Of a stretch of 64,000 nt of DNA, positions 44,635 through 53,885 are shown one piece after another. The DNA comes from Desulfobacteraceae bacterium (lineage in GTDB: Bacteria > Desulfobacterota > Desulfobacteria > Desulfobacterales > Desulfosalsimonadaceae): assembly GCA_014237465.1 (NCBI GenBank), contig JABZFM010000003.1:1-64000 (forward strand), given 5' to 3'. Within the stretch, counting starts at the first letter, position 1. Each line of letters begins with the position of its first letter. The notes under the pieces were generated by a model. That model did no database searches. It was not told the DNA's origin and saw only the letters and a program-made list of their open reading frames with translations. The translations under genes and the position numbers were made by a program.

Positions 44635-46014
44635 TTATTTTTCCCAGTTGCCCGGATTCATGATCTGGTTGGGGTCCAGTACGGACCGAATCCGGTCCAT
44701 GAGCGCAAACGTATTCGGATCCATCTTATCTATGATTTGTTTTTGGGCAGGTTCTTCCGCTTTCCAGGGAATCCCACCGATTTTCAGCGCCGCCTCATTG
44801 GTTGCTTCCAAAGCATCGGATGCCCGTTTCACATCTTCTGCATCCGCCCGGTTAAATGCATAGGCAAAAAAGAACATCATGCAATGCCCGGCCCCGATAA
44901 TGCGTGACCCCAGGGAATAACTGACATTGAATTTTTCCGCAATCGCCAGGCCGGCGCGATAGGCTTGGGGGAAATGTTCAATGGCCATGAGGGCGCCGAC
45001 ATATTCAAACCCCCCGCCCTTTCGGAGGTCTGCAAATCTGGCCAGGTCCGGAGACGGAATTTCCAAAAACCGGCCTTTTTGCGGCGGCGGCAGAGGCAGA
45101 AACCCGGCGATTTTTTGGTCAATATATTCCCTCACAGACGCCTGGAGCAGATTTCGCTTAAAAATCAATTCCTTTTTCGTATGCGCCCCATATGCAATAT
45201 TAATATGAAGAAATCCCTTGGCCCAGGCCGGCTTTGGCGACATCCAGGGCGTCATATCTTCAGCCACCTGGGTACTGGTCAACCGGGATATGATTTCCGG
45301 CATCAGATCCGCATCTTCTGCCACAAAAATCAACACATCATTGTGTTTATAACTGGGGAACAGCTTGATTCCCAGCCGGGTGACAATCCCGGTGGTTCCG
45401 GCCCACCCCACAAACAGTCCGGACAAATCCGGCAACGGAGACCGGGCAAACCATTCGCCGGAAACACTACAGGAACCGGTCCGGATGATCTCACCGGAAG
45501 GCAAAACGACCTCCATGCCGGTGAGCATGTCGGAATGGGATCCGCCCAGCACGGACAGATGTCCGGAGCCGTGAATACAAACATTACCCGCCATGGTGGC
45601 AATAGGTGGTGCATCCGGCATGGAATGCTTTAACTGCGGATGATGCTTTTTCAGATAGGATTTGAGCATTCCCTGGGACGCACCGCCCTCGACCACCGCA
45701 TAGCGGCTTTGCGGGTTCACTTCAATGATGTGATTCATGCGCTTCATATCGACAATAATGCCGCCTCTCAACGCACGGGTCAAACCGGATAAAACCAGCC
45801 CGGCCCCCATGGGAACAATCGGAACTTTCAGTTCATTGGCCAGCAAAATAACCTGCTGAACTTCTTCCGTGTTTGCCGGCATCACCACGGCATCCGGTGC
45901 TGCTGCCGGCATGGTGCCTGGATCCATGGAATACAGGTACCTCTCTTCTGCTTCCCCGGAAACAAATCCAGGACCGACTATTTTTGCCAGTCGATTAATC
46001 AGATCAGTTGTCAT
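44635..46014 (-). CDS. FAD-linked 2-hydroxyacid oxidase/dehydrogenase (GlcD-like)
   Basis: 459 residues of the PCMH-type FAD family: FAD-binding N-terminal domain (VVMPANTEEVQQVILLANELKVPIVPMGAGLVLSG, MAGNVCIHGSGHLSVLGGSHSDM, VGWAGTTGIVTRLGIKLFP) and a C-terminal substrate cap ending in SVLDPNQIMNPG. It probably oxidises a 2-hydroxyacid such as lactate, glycolate or 2-hydroxyglutarate, handing electrons to the flanking CCG proteins. The start lies one base behind the stop of the upstream CCG gene, so translation is coupled. GGGAG precedes it. Confidence 0.82.
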   Translation of the reverse strand: MTTDLINRLAKIVGPGFVSGEAEERYLYSMDPGTMPAAAPDAVVMPANTEEVQQVILLANELKVPIVPMGAGLVLSGLTRALRGGIIVDMKRMNHIIEVNPQSRYAVVEGGASQGMLKSYLKKHHPQLKHSMPDAPPIATMAGNVCIHGSGHLSVLGGSHSDMLTGMEVVLPSGEIIRTGSCSVSGEWFARSPLPDLSGLFVGWAGTTGIVTRLGIKLFPSYKHNDVLIFVAEDADLMPEIISRLTSTQVAEDMTPWMSPKPAWAKGFLHINIAYGAHTKKELIFKRNLLQASVREYIDQKIAGFLPLPPPQKGRFLEIPSPDLARFADLRKGGGFEYVGALMAIEHFPQAYRAGLAIAEKFNVSYSLGSRIIGAGHCMMFFFAYAFNRADAEDVKRASDALEATNEAALKIGGIPWKAEEPAQKQIIDKMDPNTFALMDRIRSVLDPNQIMNPGNWEK

Positions 46015-46015
46015 A

Positions 46016-47038
46016 TTATTCTCCCAAAGCTATTTGAACCAGATCGCTGACCAGAATCGGCATCAGCCCCTGTTCCGCGACTTCCTGGCCTAATGTGGCC
46101 ATACAGAACGGACAGTTAAACACGCAATAGGTTGCGCCCACAGACAGCATATCATTAATATTTTTTTCCACCAGTTCATCGGCCAGTTCATCCCGCTGAT
46201 GGGCCCTCGGAACCCCGCCGCAGCAAAGCGCATTTTCCCGGTCATACTTTCTCGGCACCCGCTCGGCCCCGATTTTTTCAAATATCTCATCTAAGACCTG
46301 ATCTGTTTGAGGGCAGAGACGGTTTGAACACGGTCGCTGATAAACAATTTTTGCATTAATCGGCTTGATGTGATCTTTTAAAATATCCAGTCGCTGATTG
46401 TAATAATCAAACTGATGAATCGGTTTAAACGGGACCTCGATACCATAGGCATCGGCAACACTGGTATAGGTTCCGTAGCACTCATCATGAAAACAGACCA
46501 GTTCATTGGTGTCCGAATCTTTCAGATAAAAGGACATGATATTGTCGATCATCTGGGGAACACGTTCCCGGATGGTGGAATTTTTCGCAAAATGGAGCCA
46601 CATGATATTACAAAAAATATCCGTACCCACAATGGTGGATGCCCCTTCAAACAGTTTTCCCCGAACGCATCCGGTGAGCATAGGAAACGCGCACATATCC
46701 ACCACCGGGCCGGAAACCGCCTGCTTGGTAATTCTTCCCTTGGGCGCCATCATGCGCAACTGCTCTTCCACAATCGGCTTGGGGGCCGGCAAAACCCCTT
46801 TTTCCTCCTGGCGTTCCACCAGCAGAAAAAACGGATTATTATCATAGGGGCAATATTCCTGACACGAATAGCAGGTCAAACATTCATGCAGCACCCGGCT
46901 GTCTTTGCCGTCATTAATTTTTAATTTTTCTTCTCTGGCTTCGGCAATATCGCTAAAGGTAACATACTGGCATTTCATGAGACAATCAATGGTCTCACAA
47001 TTAACACACAAATCCGGATTAAATTTTATTGATTTCAC
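46016..47038 (-). CDS. CCG-domain Fe-S oxidoreductase, second copy
   Basis: 340 residues from a GTG start that has GGAGG 8 bases before it; an earlier ATG would place that box inside the gene. N-terminal cysteines CVNCETIDCLMKC and CLTCYSCQEYCPYDNNP suit two [4Fe-4S] clusters. The C-terminal half has a degenerate first CCG block (FHDECYGTY) and a complete second one (YQRPCSNRLCP ... NALCCGGVPRAHQ ... NCPFCMATLG). First gene of the FAD/CCG group and coupled to the flavoprotein gene. Confidence 0.78.
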   Translation of the reverse strand: MKSIKFNPDLCVNCETIDCLMKCQYVTFSDIAEAREEKLKINDGKDSRVLHECLTCYSCQEYCPYDNNPFFLLVERQEEKGVLPAPKPIVEEQLRMMAPKGRITKQAVSGPVVDMCAFPMLTGCVRGKLFEGASTIVGTDIFCNIMWLHFAKNSTIRERVPQMIDNIMSFYLKDSDTNELVCFHDECYGTYTSVADAYGIEVPFKPIHQFDYYNQRLDILKDHIKPINAKIVYQRPCSNRLCPQTDQVLDEIFEKIGAERVPRKYDRENALCCGGVPRAHQRDELADELVEKNINDMLSVGATYCVFNCPFCMATLGQEVAEQGLMPILVSDLVQIALGE

Positions 47039-47112
47039 GTAAAACCTCCGATTGGTTATAAGCATTTACCCATAAATATACTGATACTTCGCCTGATGCA
47101 AGAAATTTTTTA

Positions 47113-47300
47113 GGTAGAAGGTTGAAGGTAGAAGACTGAAGGTAAAAAATTAGCATCAAACATTCAAATCCGAACCTTGAACGTTCTTTGATTTTATGCG
47201 TAGGCCGGATTAGCTCGTAGAGCGTAATACGGCATCGGTGAAAGGTGGAAAGTTTTTCCACAACCTTCAACCTTCAGTCTTCAGCCTTCTACCTTCAACC
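47113..47300. repeat. Inverted pair of GTTGAAGG-type purine/pyrimidine arrays
   Basis: GGTAGAAGGTTGAAGGTAGA at the left end (47113 on) is answered by ACCTTCAACCTTCAGTCTTC and CTTCTACCTTCAACC at the right end (to 47300). Between them lies a perfect GTGGAAA-GTT-TTTCCAC hairpin near 47245. It separates the dehydratase activator gene from the CCG genes and may limit read-through. Confidence 0.55.
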
Positions 47301-48073
47301 TAACCCACCTCTTTTCCCGCCAAAATCGCCGCGCCGATGGCACCGTTCACCTGGGCATATTCTGACACCTGGATAGAGGTTTCCAGCTTGCCTTCCAAAG
47401 CCCTGACCGCGCCGATATTCATTGCCACGCCGCCGGTCATCATCACCGGCTCCACGACCCCCACCCGTTTTGCAAGAGCAGAAACCCTGGAGGCAACAGA
47501 TTCATGAATTCCCGCAATAATATTTTCACGGGTTTCACCTTTTGAGATCAGCGAAATCACCTCTGATTCGGCAAAAACCGTACAGATGCTGCTGATTTTT
47601 GCCGGTGCTTTTCCCTGTAGACAGATATCTCCGAATTTATCCAGATCGACTTCCAGGGCCCGGGCCATGACTTCCAGAAACCTTCCAGTACCGGCGGCGC
47701 ACTTGTCGTTCATGGCAAAATCAACCACCCGGCCGGCTTCATCAATTCTAATGACTTTACTGTCCTGCCCACCGATATCAATAATAAACCGGATATCCGG
47801 ATTTAAAAAGTGCGCGCCGACCCCGTGACAGGTGATTTCAGTAATGGCCTTGGTTGCGAACTCAACACTGTTTCTGCCATAGCCGGTCGCCACAATCGCA
47901 TCCAGGTCTTCCGGATTCATGTTGATCTCCCTGGCAAGCTCGTCAATGACTGCTTTCCCGGCCTGCCTGGAATTATAACCGGTAAACATAACTTTTGTAC
48001 CAAGAATATGGCCGTCGTTTAATACGGCGGCTTTTGCTGTAATTGATCCAATATCGATACCCGCTGTAATCAT
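47300..48073 (-). CDS. ATPase activator of 2-hydroxyacyl-CoA dehydratase (HgdC/BcrA-like)
   Basis: 257 residues of the ASKHA-type BadF/BadG/BcrA/BcrD family: DIGSITAKAAV phosphate loop, IDIGGQDSKVI, NDKCAAGTGRF and SSICTVFAESEV (one cysteine each per subunit, bridging a [4Fe-4S] cluster in the homodimer), MMTGGVAMNIG. It uses ATP to push a low-potential electron into the dehydratase. Only one activator gene, as in HgdC systems rather than the two of benzoyl-CoA reductase. It follows the dehydratase subunit gene by 55 bp. Confidence 0.9.
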   Translation of the reverse strand: MITAGIDIGSITAKAAVLNDGHILGTKVMFTGYNSRQAGKAVIDELAREINMNPEDLDAIVATGYGRNSVEFATKAITEITCHGVGAHFLNPDIRFIIDIGGQDSKVIRIDEAGRVVDFAMNDKCAAGTGRFLEVMARALEVDLDKFGDICLQGKAPAKISSICTVFAESEVISLISKGETRENIIAGIHESVASRVSALAKRVGVVEPVMMTGGVAMNIGAVRALEGKLETSIQVSEYAQVNGAIGAAILAGKEVG

Positions 48074-48128
48074 TTAGTTATCCTTATATCTGGGATTTTG
48101 TCGTTATTATGTTTTTAACATATAATGT

Positions 48129-49367
48129 TTATGGCTTTAAAGTTTCCATAAACGCGTCAATCCGGGTCTCAATCTGGCTTTCAGAAAAACTCCTTGCATC
48201 CACCATATCGGCTTCAATAATCAGCGTCGGCAACTCTAACTCCTTCATAACCATTTTCTGCAAATCATACTGACCGAACGAGTAAGGCTTGCAGCTTCTG
48301 TTGGAATGCATGACCAGGCCGTCCACATCATATTTTTTGATCAGCTTTTTTAAGGTCTCCAGCATAATATCCAGCGACACATTGATATACACACTGGAAT
48401 AGGCCACAGCGCCGGTCTCAATAAAATTGTCCTCGTCAATCAGATCCATAATACCGCTCCATGCGGAGGTGTAAGTGTCTCCGACCAGACATGCATTATG
48501 GGACGAAAATTTCTCAGAAAGCCATTTGGTCCGGTACCATACCGGCAGATTATCCCACAAAAGCCGGTATTTTTCATTGGGAACCATGGCAACCCCGTCT
48601 TTGATCCGCTGCTTCATTTCATCTCTAAGCTGCTTATAGTAATCCACGGCAATCTGGGTTCCGCGCAGAGTGACGATTAACGCCAGATGAAAAAATGCAT
48701 CAAATGCCGTCATGGGCGCCGGTTTATGCGCGGCCGTATCCAGAACTTCCTGCCAGAGCCGCAGTCCTTCCACGGCCAGCCTGCTGACCTCATGCATCCG
48801 GTCAAAATCCATCTTTTTCCCGCATTGTTTTTCCAGAAATTCGATATATTCATAGGTCTGGGTGATCACATACTTTTTTGCGCTTTCTGATAATTTTGTG
48901 TGAATGAACGGGGTATCTAAAATAAACAGCGGCACGTTATAATGCCGGGCAGCGACTTCATACCATTTCAACACCGTCCCGCAGATATTGTTGCAGCACA
49001 CCAGAAAATCGGGTTGCGGCAGCCCGCCGATGGGTCCGCCGTCGGTTACCGAACAGGCAATGTCCGCTCTCGCATAGGAGCATAAATCTCTGGAATAGCC
49101 CATTTCTTCGGCTTTTTCACACAAATCCACCCCCATTTTAGAAGCACCGACCATGGCGCCATGATTTTCAGGATAAACCGGAATCACATCCATGGCGATC
49201 AGAAATTCTACCGGCCCACCGCTGGTGATCCAGGCAACCTTCTTGCCTGCTTCACGGGCGGTTTTTGCCTCGATGTAGTAGGTGGTCATAATTTCTTTCA
49301 TTTTGCTGACGGATTTGATTTTCCGTTTTTCTTTTTCCGGATCTTTCACTATCGGTTGATCGGCCAT
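48129..49367 (-). CDS. 2-Hydroxyacyl-CoA dehydratase-family subunit, first
   Basis: 412 residues from the ATG behind GGAGG; the frame is open 40 codons further upstream, but that start lacks a box and lies in a repeat. Typical HgdA/HgdB-like fold with cluster cysteines in CSYARADIACSV, FLVCCNNICGT and the late HSNRSCKPYSFGQYDL motif. With the second subunit (49550) and the activator it would dehydrate an (R)-2-hydroxyacyl-CoA, or belong to a benzoyl-CoA-reductase-like enzyme. A 155-bp palindrome separates it from the second subunit gene. Confidence 0.85.
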   Translation of the reverse strand: MADQPIVKDPEKEKRKIKSVSKMKEIMTTYYIEAKTAREAGKKVAWITSGGPVEFLIAMDVIPVYPENHGAMVGASKMGVDLCEKAEEMGYSRDLCSYARADIACSVTDGGPIGGLPQPDFLVCCNNICGTVLKWYEVAARHYNVPLFILDTPFIHTKLSESAKKYVITQTYEYIEFLEKQCGKKMDFDRMHEVSRLAVEGLRLWQEVLDTAAHKPAPMTAFDAFFHLALIVTLRGTQIAVDYYKQLRDEMKQRIKDGVAMVPNEKYRLLWDNLPVWYRTKWLSEKFSSHNACLVGDTYTSAWSGIMDLIDEDNFIETGAVAYSSVYINVSLDIMLETLKKLIKKYDVDGLVMHSNRSCKPYSFGQYDLQKMVMKELELPTLIIEADMVDARSFSESQIETRIDAFMETLKP

Positions 49368-49400
49368 GTCGCCTCCGACTTTATTTATTGAATCAATCAA

Positions 49401-49555
49401 TGATGCTCTCGTAAAAAGTACCCGGATGGCTAAGTTAAAAGTTCCATATACAAGGCGTAGTGGTTTTTCAGACAAGAAATCATACATGTAGTATCTTGAA
49501 TGGCTGAAAAATCACTACAACGCAGTAGATGGGACTTTTAACAACGCCATCAATC
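49401..49555. repeat. Long imperfect palindrome between the dehydratase genes
   Basis: The left half (GTTAAAAGTTCCATATACAA, TAGTGGTTTTTCAG) pairs with the right half (CTGAAAAATCACTA, GATGGGACTTTTAAC) over about 52 bases at roughly 75 percent, centred near 49488-49492. The second dehydratase gene ends inside its right flank. Confidence 0.6.
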
Positions 49556-50674
49556 AATCATATCCACAAACGTTTCAAACCGGGTCTTAAGCTGTGCATC
49601 GGATGGGAGCTGTTCTTCGACTTCCAGCAGAATATTCGGGATTCCGGCATCATCTAAAAACTTTTTCAGATACGGATAGTCAAATGCATGGGGATCGCAG
49701 AATTTCAAAAACATGAATATCACACCGGATGCATTGCGGTCTTTAACCAGCCGGACCAGGCTTTCTCCCCTTGCCGTTACGGTTAAATGCTTTGCCGGAC
49801 ATACCACACGGGTCATGTATCGATCAGCAATGGCCTCGATCGGATCACCGCTTTCCTCAATATCACCTTCAAAATATCTCGTCCCGGTACACAAATCATC
49901 CCATATGACCTCGGCACCGGATTCTTCAAGCGCGGTATAAATATCCGGATGATTACATATTCCGCCGGATAGTATAATCCGTTTATGCGTATTTAACGTG
50001 CGGTCTTTTATTTTTTTCTTTAACTCATCCCGTAATAATGTCAACAGTTCCAAAAATTCATCCCGGTCCGTTATCATTGACGCTTTGATCACATGGTAGA
50101 GGTCAGTTGCAGATATACTGTCCGGATCTTTACTTCGCATCTCATAAATTTCACCCAGGGTCTGCCGTAAACGGTTGTACAGTTTGATGGCTTGCCGGAG
50201 TTTTTCTTCTGTTATTCTGTTTTTAAGCGCAGATTCCAGGTCGGACTTAAAGCTATTTAATACATCAATCATGTAGATGCGAGCACTTTGCGTATCCAGC
50301 TTTACCGGAAGTACGACATCTATATGAAAGGCAAACCCCGTATTCAGACGCCATATATCAGACAATCGCTGAATCGAATCGCAGGTATGGGGAAACACTG
50401 TGCCATCCAGAAAACTCAAATTCCCTTTCAACGCATCTTCAAGCCCCCCCCTGACCAGAGAACAGCAATATGCCTGGAGGTGAGCATCAGCCAGAGAAAT
50501 ATCATCCTTTGTTCCGAACAACCGAAACGGAACGCCGCCGGCAGCAAAGACCAATTCCTCGGGAGTATATGAACAGAAATTACCGACAACGGGCTTATCG
50601 GTGGTCTTTTTCAAGTTCAACGCATAGGAATACGGGTCTTGTGCAATTGCTTTTATTTTTTCTAATGCTTCCAT
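49550..50674 (-). CDS. 2-Hydroxyacyl-CoA dehydratase-family subunit, second
   Basis: 374 residues from the ATG at 50674 (a TTG four codons upstream is possible; neither has a good ribosome site). Family D signature: VVGNFCSYTPEELVFAAGGVPFRLFG, the cysteine pair near YCCSLVRGGLEDAL, and FPHTCDSIQRLSDIW. The C-terminal half has IILSGGICNHPDIYTALEESG and FMFLKFCDPHAFDYPYLKKFLDDAGIPNILLEVE. It pairs with the first subunit as a heterodimer. Closest relatives could be benzoyl-CoA reductase BcrB/BzdN or HgdB types; not decidable by eye. Confidence 0.83.
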   Translation of the reverse strand: MEALEKIKAIAQDPYSYALNLKKTTDKPVVGNFCSYTPEELVFAAGGVPFRLFGTKDDISLADAHLQAYCCSLVRGGLEDALKGNLSFLDGTVFPHTCDSIQRLSDIWRLNTGFAFHIDVVLPVKLDTQSARIYMIDVLNSFKSDLESALKNRITEEKLRQAIKLYNRLRQTLGEIYEMRSKDPDSISATDLYHVIKASMITDRDEFLELLTLLRDELKKKIKDRTLNTHKRIILSGGICNHPDIYTALEESGAEVIWDDLCTGTRYFEGDIEESGDPIEAIADRYMTRVVCPAKHLTVTARGESLVRLVKDRNASGVIFMFLKFCDPHAFDYPYLKKFLDDAGIPNILLEVEEQLPSDAQLKTRFETFVDMID

Positions 50675-50686
50675 AAGTTGACCCAA

Positions 50687-51192
50687 TGCTGATTAAAGAA
50701 TGGAGGTACAATTATCATACAAGATTCAGGTAATATGCTGATAAAAATTGATACCCCGCCTTTCTGAAACTGTCAAGGGAAAAAGAACGAGCGCTCGCTT
50801 TTCCGAAGTCCGGCTTTAAGCTCTTTAAATTAGATTGTCCAAAGGCAAAAATATATTTTAAGAAGCCAGCGACATAGAAGAACTATCAAGACCACACAGA
50901 TCGCTGTTCTACAGACAGACTCCGGCAAAAATCTGTAAGTACCCCGTCTATTTTTTTGTAGGCAAACCCCTACAAAAATAATTAACCCCTTGACAAATCA
51001 TAAAAATGTATTAAAAATTAGTACAGAATCATAAATCAAACTATATGGAATAAAAAAAATCATCTTTCTGTAACCTGTTTATAAAATTATACGACTTGTA
51101 TAAACAAAGAATACTTTTTTATGAGTTTCAATCATGTAGAATGTATTATTTTTTGAAACATTTAAATAAAACTCCAAAAAAGTGAGGTTGCC
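50687..51192. other. 500-bp spacer without recognised genes
   Basis: A/T-rich, especially from 50980 to 51180 (upstream of the next gene). Nothing gene-like, no terminator with a T-run and no strong promoter match were found. Confidence 0.4.
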
Positions 51193-51735
51193 ATGAAAAG
51201 AAAAAAAACAAACAGCGAAATGATCATCGATACGCTCCGTTCCGGTAATGCATTGCGCTCACCGGATATTACCGAAAGGGTATCACTGGCTGCCGGCAAG
51301 GAAATTAAAATCCAGGATGTTGCCAGTATTCTTGCAAAACTGAGCAACAGTGAAAAATGCGACCTGGGATATCTTATTAACAAGAAGAAAACCGACAGAG
51401 GATACGTATACAGCCTGGTCAAAGAAGCCTTCAGCCTGACACCGGAACAAACCTATGACCTGACCCGGAAAACCGGTAAAGACCGATTCACCCTTGAAGA
51501 AGCAGTTAAAAAACTTCCAAGCCTGAAAAAACACGTCAAACCCGTAAGATCCGGTTTGAGCGCCCGGAGAATCGGCCGCAGCATTGTCAAATCCAACGCT
51601 TATTCATCCAAAGGCGGTGATGTTTCAGACGCTGCTTTCAGGGATGTTATAGCCGGCTTCCTGAAAGAGGTTGCATTTCAGGGCGGATTAAATGTGAATG
51701 TAAATCTGACGATCCAATTTAAAGGTCTTGTTTAG
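51193..51735 (+). CDS. Small basic protein with a winged-helix-like N-terminus
   Basis: 180 residues. Residues 5-70 look like a DNA-binding winged helix (SEMIIDTLRSGNALRSPDI, IQDVASILAKLSNS, then a wing KKTDRGYVYSL). A basic linker (KKHVKPVRSGLSARRIGRSI) and a short C-terminal domain ending in beta strands (GGLNVNVNLTIQFKGLV) follow. No catalytic motif, membrane helix or known family recognised. GTGAGG precedes the ATG. It is followed by a long palindrome and stands alone. Confidence 0.65.
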   Translation: MKRKKTNSEMIIDTLRSGNALRSPDITERVSLAAGKEIKIQDVASILAKLSNSEKCDLGYLINKKKTDRGYVYSLVKEAFSLTPEQTYDLTRKTGKDRFTLEEAVKKLPSLKKHVKPVRSGLSARRIGRSIVKSNAYSSKGGDVSDAAFRDVIAGFLKEVAFQGGLNVNVNLTIQFKGLV

Positions 51736-51895
51736 TGTCTCGTCAACTCTGAACTGACGCACCTTGCTTGCCCTTTTTCGCGCCTGCGTCGTTACGACTT
51801 TAGTCATATAGCACGCTATGCTCCACAAGTCGTGCCTCGCAGACACAAAAAAATGGCCGTACAATTTTGCGACATTTCATCCTTAACGAGACACC
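51735..51895. repeat. 160-bp palindromic element with GTGTCTCGT termini
   Basis: Perfect terminal inverted repeats GTGTCTCGT (51735-51743) and ACGAGACAC (51887-51895). The inner halves are about 65-70 percent complementary around the centre CATATAGC-ACGC-TATG (about 51808-51821). It begins at the stop codon of the preceding gene and has the look of a MITE-like or REP-derived element. Confidence 0.65.
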
Positions 51896-51952
51896 AGCTT
51901 CCATCCATTTTAAAGATCTTTGTGGATGGACACCGGCTGACGGATGCGTTCA

Positions 51953-52294
51953 ATGATTGAGATGTATTCATTTGGCAAAATCATCGTTGATGGCGTGCGC
52001 TACTCCCATGACATAAAAATTATTCAGAAAACGGTTGTTCCGGAGTGGTGGAGGAAAAACGGGCATTGGGTGGTGCCGGAAGATATCATCGACATCATAG
52101 ATGCCGAACCTGAAATTATCATTCTCGGTACCGGATCTCCCGGTATGATGAAACCCGGCGTTGACTTGATCCGGCTTTTGCGTACAAAAAAAATTGAACT
52201 TATCAAAGCCCCGACAGCTGAAACGGTTACCCTTTTTAACCGGCTGACTGAAGAGAAAAAAAATATTGCCGCCGGATTTCATCTGACCTGCTGA
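51953..52294 (+). CDS. Mth938-like (DUF498/NDUFAF3-type) domain protein
   Basis: 113 residues; an ATG three codons upstream is also possible. Single Mth938-like domain: IDMY-like start IEMYSFGKIIVDGVRYSHDIKI, VPEDIIDIIDAEPEIIILGTGSPGMMKP, and LLRTKKIELIKAPTAETVTLFNRL. In mitochondria the family helps complex I assembly; the bacterial role is unknown. The stop codon lies inside the stem of a strong terminator. Confidence 0.8.
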   Translation: MIEMYSFGKIIVDGVRYSHDIKIIQKTVVPEWWRKNGHWVVPEDIIDIIDAEPEIIILGTGSPGMMKPGVDLIRLLRTKKIELIKAPTAETVTLFNRLTEEKKNIAAGFHLTC

Positions 52295-52319
52295 TGGAAT
52301 CCGGCGTTTTTTTTATTTT
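52271..52319 (+). terminator. Rho-independent terminator
   Basis: Stem 52271-52282 (GCCGGATTTCAT) with 52294-52305 (ATGGAATCCGGC), one mismatch, then a T-rich run starting at 52307. Confidence 0.85.
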
Positions 52320-52480
52320 TTACTTCCCCCATTGCAATTCCTGTTTAACTTCAAGTAAAGTAATTTTTTTGATGCAAACCGCCTGATTTTTCTCTATAGC
52401 ATTTTAACCATTTAAAATTTCAGAATAATTTTATTTTTTCGGGTTACCGATTTTTTTTACACCCAAAGGTTTTTCATTAA

Positions 52481-53719
52481 ATGACGTCTTTTAAGAAAAA
52501 AATTGAACTGCTGGCCCCGGCAGGCAACTTTGAAAAACTTGAAACCGCTATCCATTATGGTGCGGATGCGGTTTATATAGCCGGTAAGAATTTCAGTTTA
52601 CGAAGTTTTTCAGGCAATTTTACCATTGATGAAATGTTTCAAGCGGTTTCCTATGCCCATGAAAAAAACATTAAAGTATATGTGGCCTGCAATATTTATC
52701 CGCGGACCGATGAAGAATCCGCCATTTCAGAGTTTTTGGCAAAACTCGGAGAAATTAATCCGGATGCGGTAATTATTGCGGACCCCGGTGTTTTGATGCA
52801 GGCAAAAAAAATTATCCCGAACATTCCCATTCACCTCAGCACCCAGGCAAACACAACCAGTCGCCAAAGTGCTTTATTCTGGGCGTCACAGGGGGTTGTA
52901 CGGGTAAATACCGCACGGGAACTGACCCTTGACGAAATTAAAACACTTGCCCTCAATTCGCCGGTGGAAATTGAAACCTTTGTGCACGGGGCCATGTGCA
53001 TTTCTTATTCCGGCCGTTGCCTGCTGAGCAGTTATATGGCCCGGCGGGACGGCAACCGGGGGATGTGCGCCCATCCCTGCCGGTGGAAGTACTCGGTGGT
53101 GGAAGAGTTGCGTCCCGGCCATTACATGCCCCTGTATGAAGACGATCGGGGGTCATATATATTTAATTCCAGAGATTTATGCATGATTGACCATATCCCG
53201 GAAATGATCAGTGCCGGCATTTCATCTCTCAAAATCGAAGGCCGCATGAAAGGACTGAATTACCTGGCCGCTAGCGTAAAAACGTACCGTCAGGCCATTG
53301 ATTTATATTATAAGGCACCGGAAAACTACTCCGTAACGGAAGATTGGCAAAAAACACTTGCCGGGATTAACCAGCGGGGATATTGTACGGGTTTTTATTT
53401 AAATGATCCGGAGGCGCGACTGCCGAATTATGAAAAGGACAAACCGGAAAACAACCCGAAATTTGTTGGAAAAATTGTAAAAATGATTAACCGGAACCGG
53501 TTTTATGTGGGTGTCAGAAATAAAATTCAAATCGGGGATGCCATTGACATCCTTACGGCCAAAGGGCCGATCCAATCCAACCGGATTGCTAAAATGATGA
53601 CGGAAAAAAATGAAGAGACGGCGGTTGCCCAGCCCAACGCCAGTGTATTTATTGAAACCGAACTCCCTTCTGATTGTGAACCCAATGATATCATCCAAAA
53701 AACAAATTCAGAGCAATGA
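52481..53719 (+). CDS. U32-family peptidase-like tRNA hydroxylation protein (TrhP/YegQ-like)
   Basis: 412 residues. N-terminal TIM barrel ELLAPAGNFEKLETAIHYGADAVY. The U32 signature ETFVHGAMCISYSGRCLLSSYMARRDGNRGMCAHPCRW places four cysteines for an Fe-S cluster, and a C-terminal beta domain (FVGKIVKMINRNRFYVGVRNKIQIGD) follows. Related E. coli YegQ/TrhP takes part in 5-hydroxyuridine formation in tRNA; other U32 proteins make ubiquinone or hydroxylate rRNA. No strong ribosome site before the ATG. Confidence 0.85.
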   Translation: MTSFKKKIELLAPAGNFEKLETAIHYGADAVYIAGKNFSLRSFSGNFTIDEMFQAVSYAHEKNIKVYVACNIYPRTDEESAISEFLAKLGEINPDAVIIADPGVLMQAKKIIPNIPIHLSTQANTTSRQSALFWASQGVVRVNTARELTLDEIKTLALNSPVEIETFVHGAMCISYSGRCLLSSYMARRDGNRGMCAHPCRWKYSVVEELRPGHYMPLYEDDRGSYIFNSRDLCMIDHIPEMISAGISSLKIEGRMKGLNYLAASVKTYRQAIDLYYKAPENYSVTEDWQKTLAGINQRGYCTGFYLNDPEARLPNYEKDKPENNPKFVGKIVKMINRNRFYVGVRNKIQIGDAIDILTAKGPIQSNRIAKMMTEKNEETAVAQPNASVFIETELPSDCEPNDIIQKTNSEQ

Positions 53720-53885
53720 AAACTATTGCGCTTGGCCATACGGTGTTAAAATTCGACTCAAAATACTCATTTACAAATATAAACTCCGCTTTTTCGTCGA
53801 ATTTTGCCTTGTCTGGCCTGCGCTCGTGACGTTTTTCAATGCCCTGCTATTAAAAAATAATTTCTGAATTAACGATATTAACACA

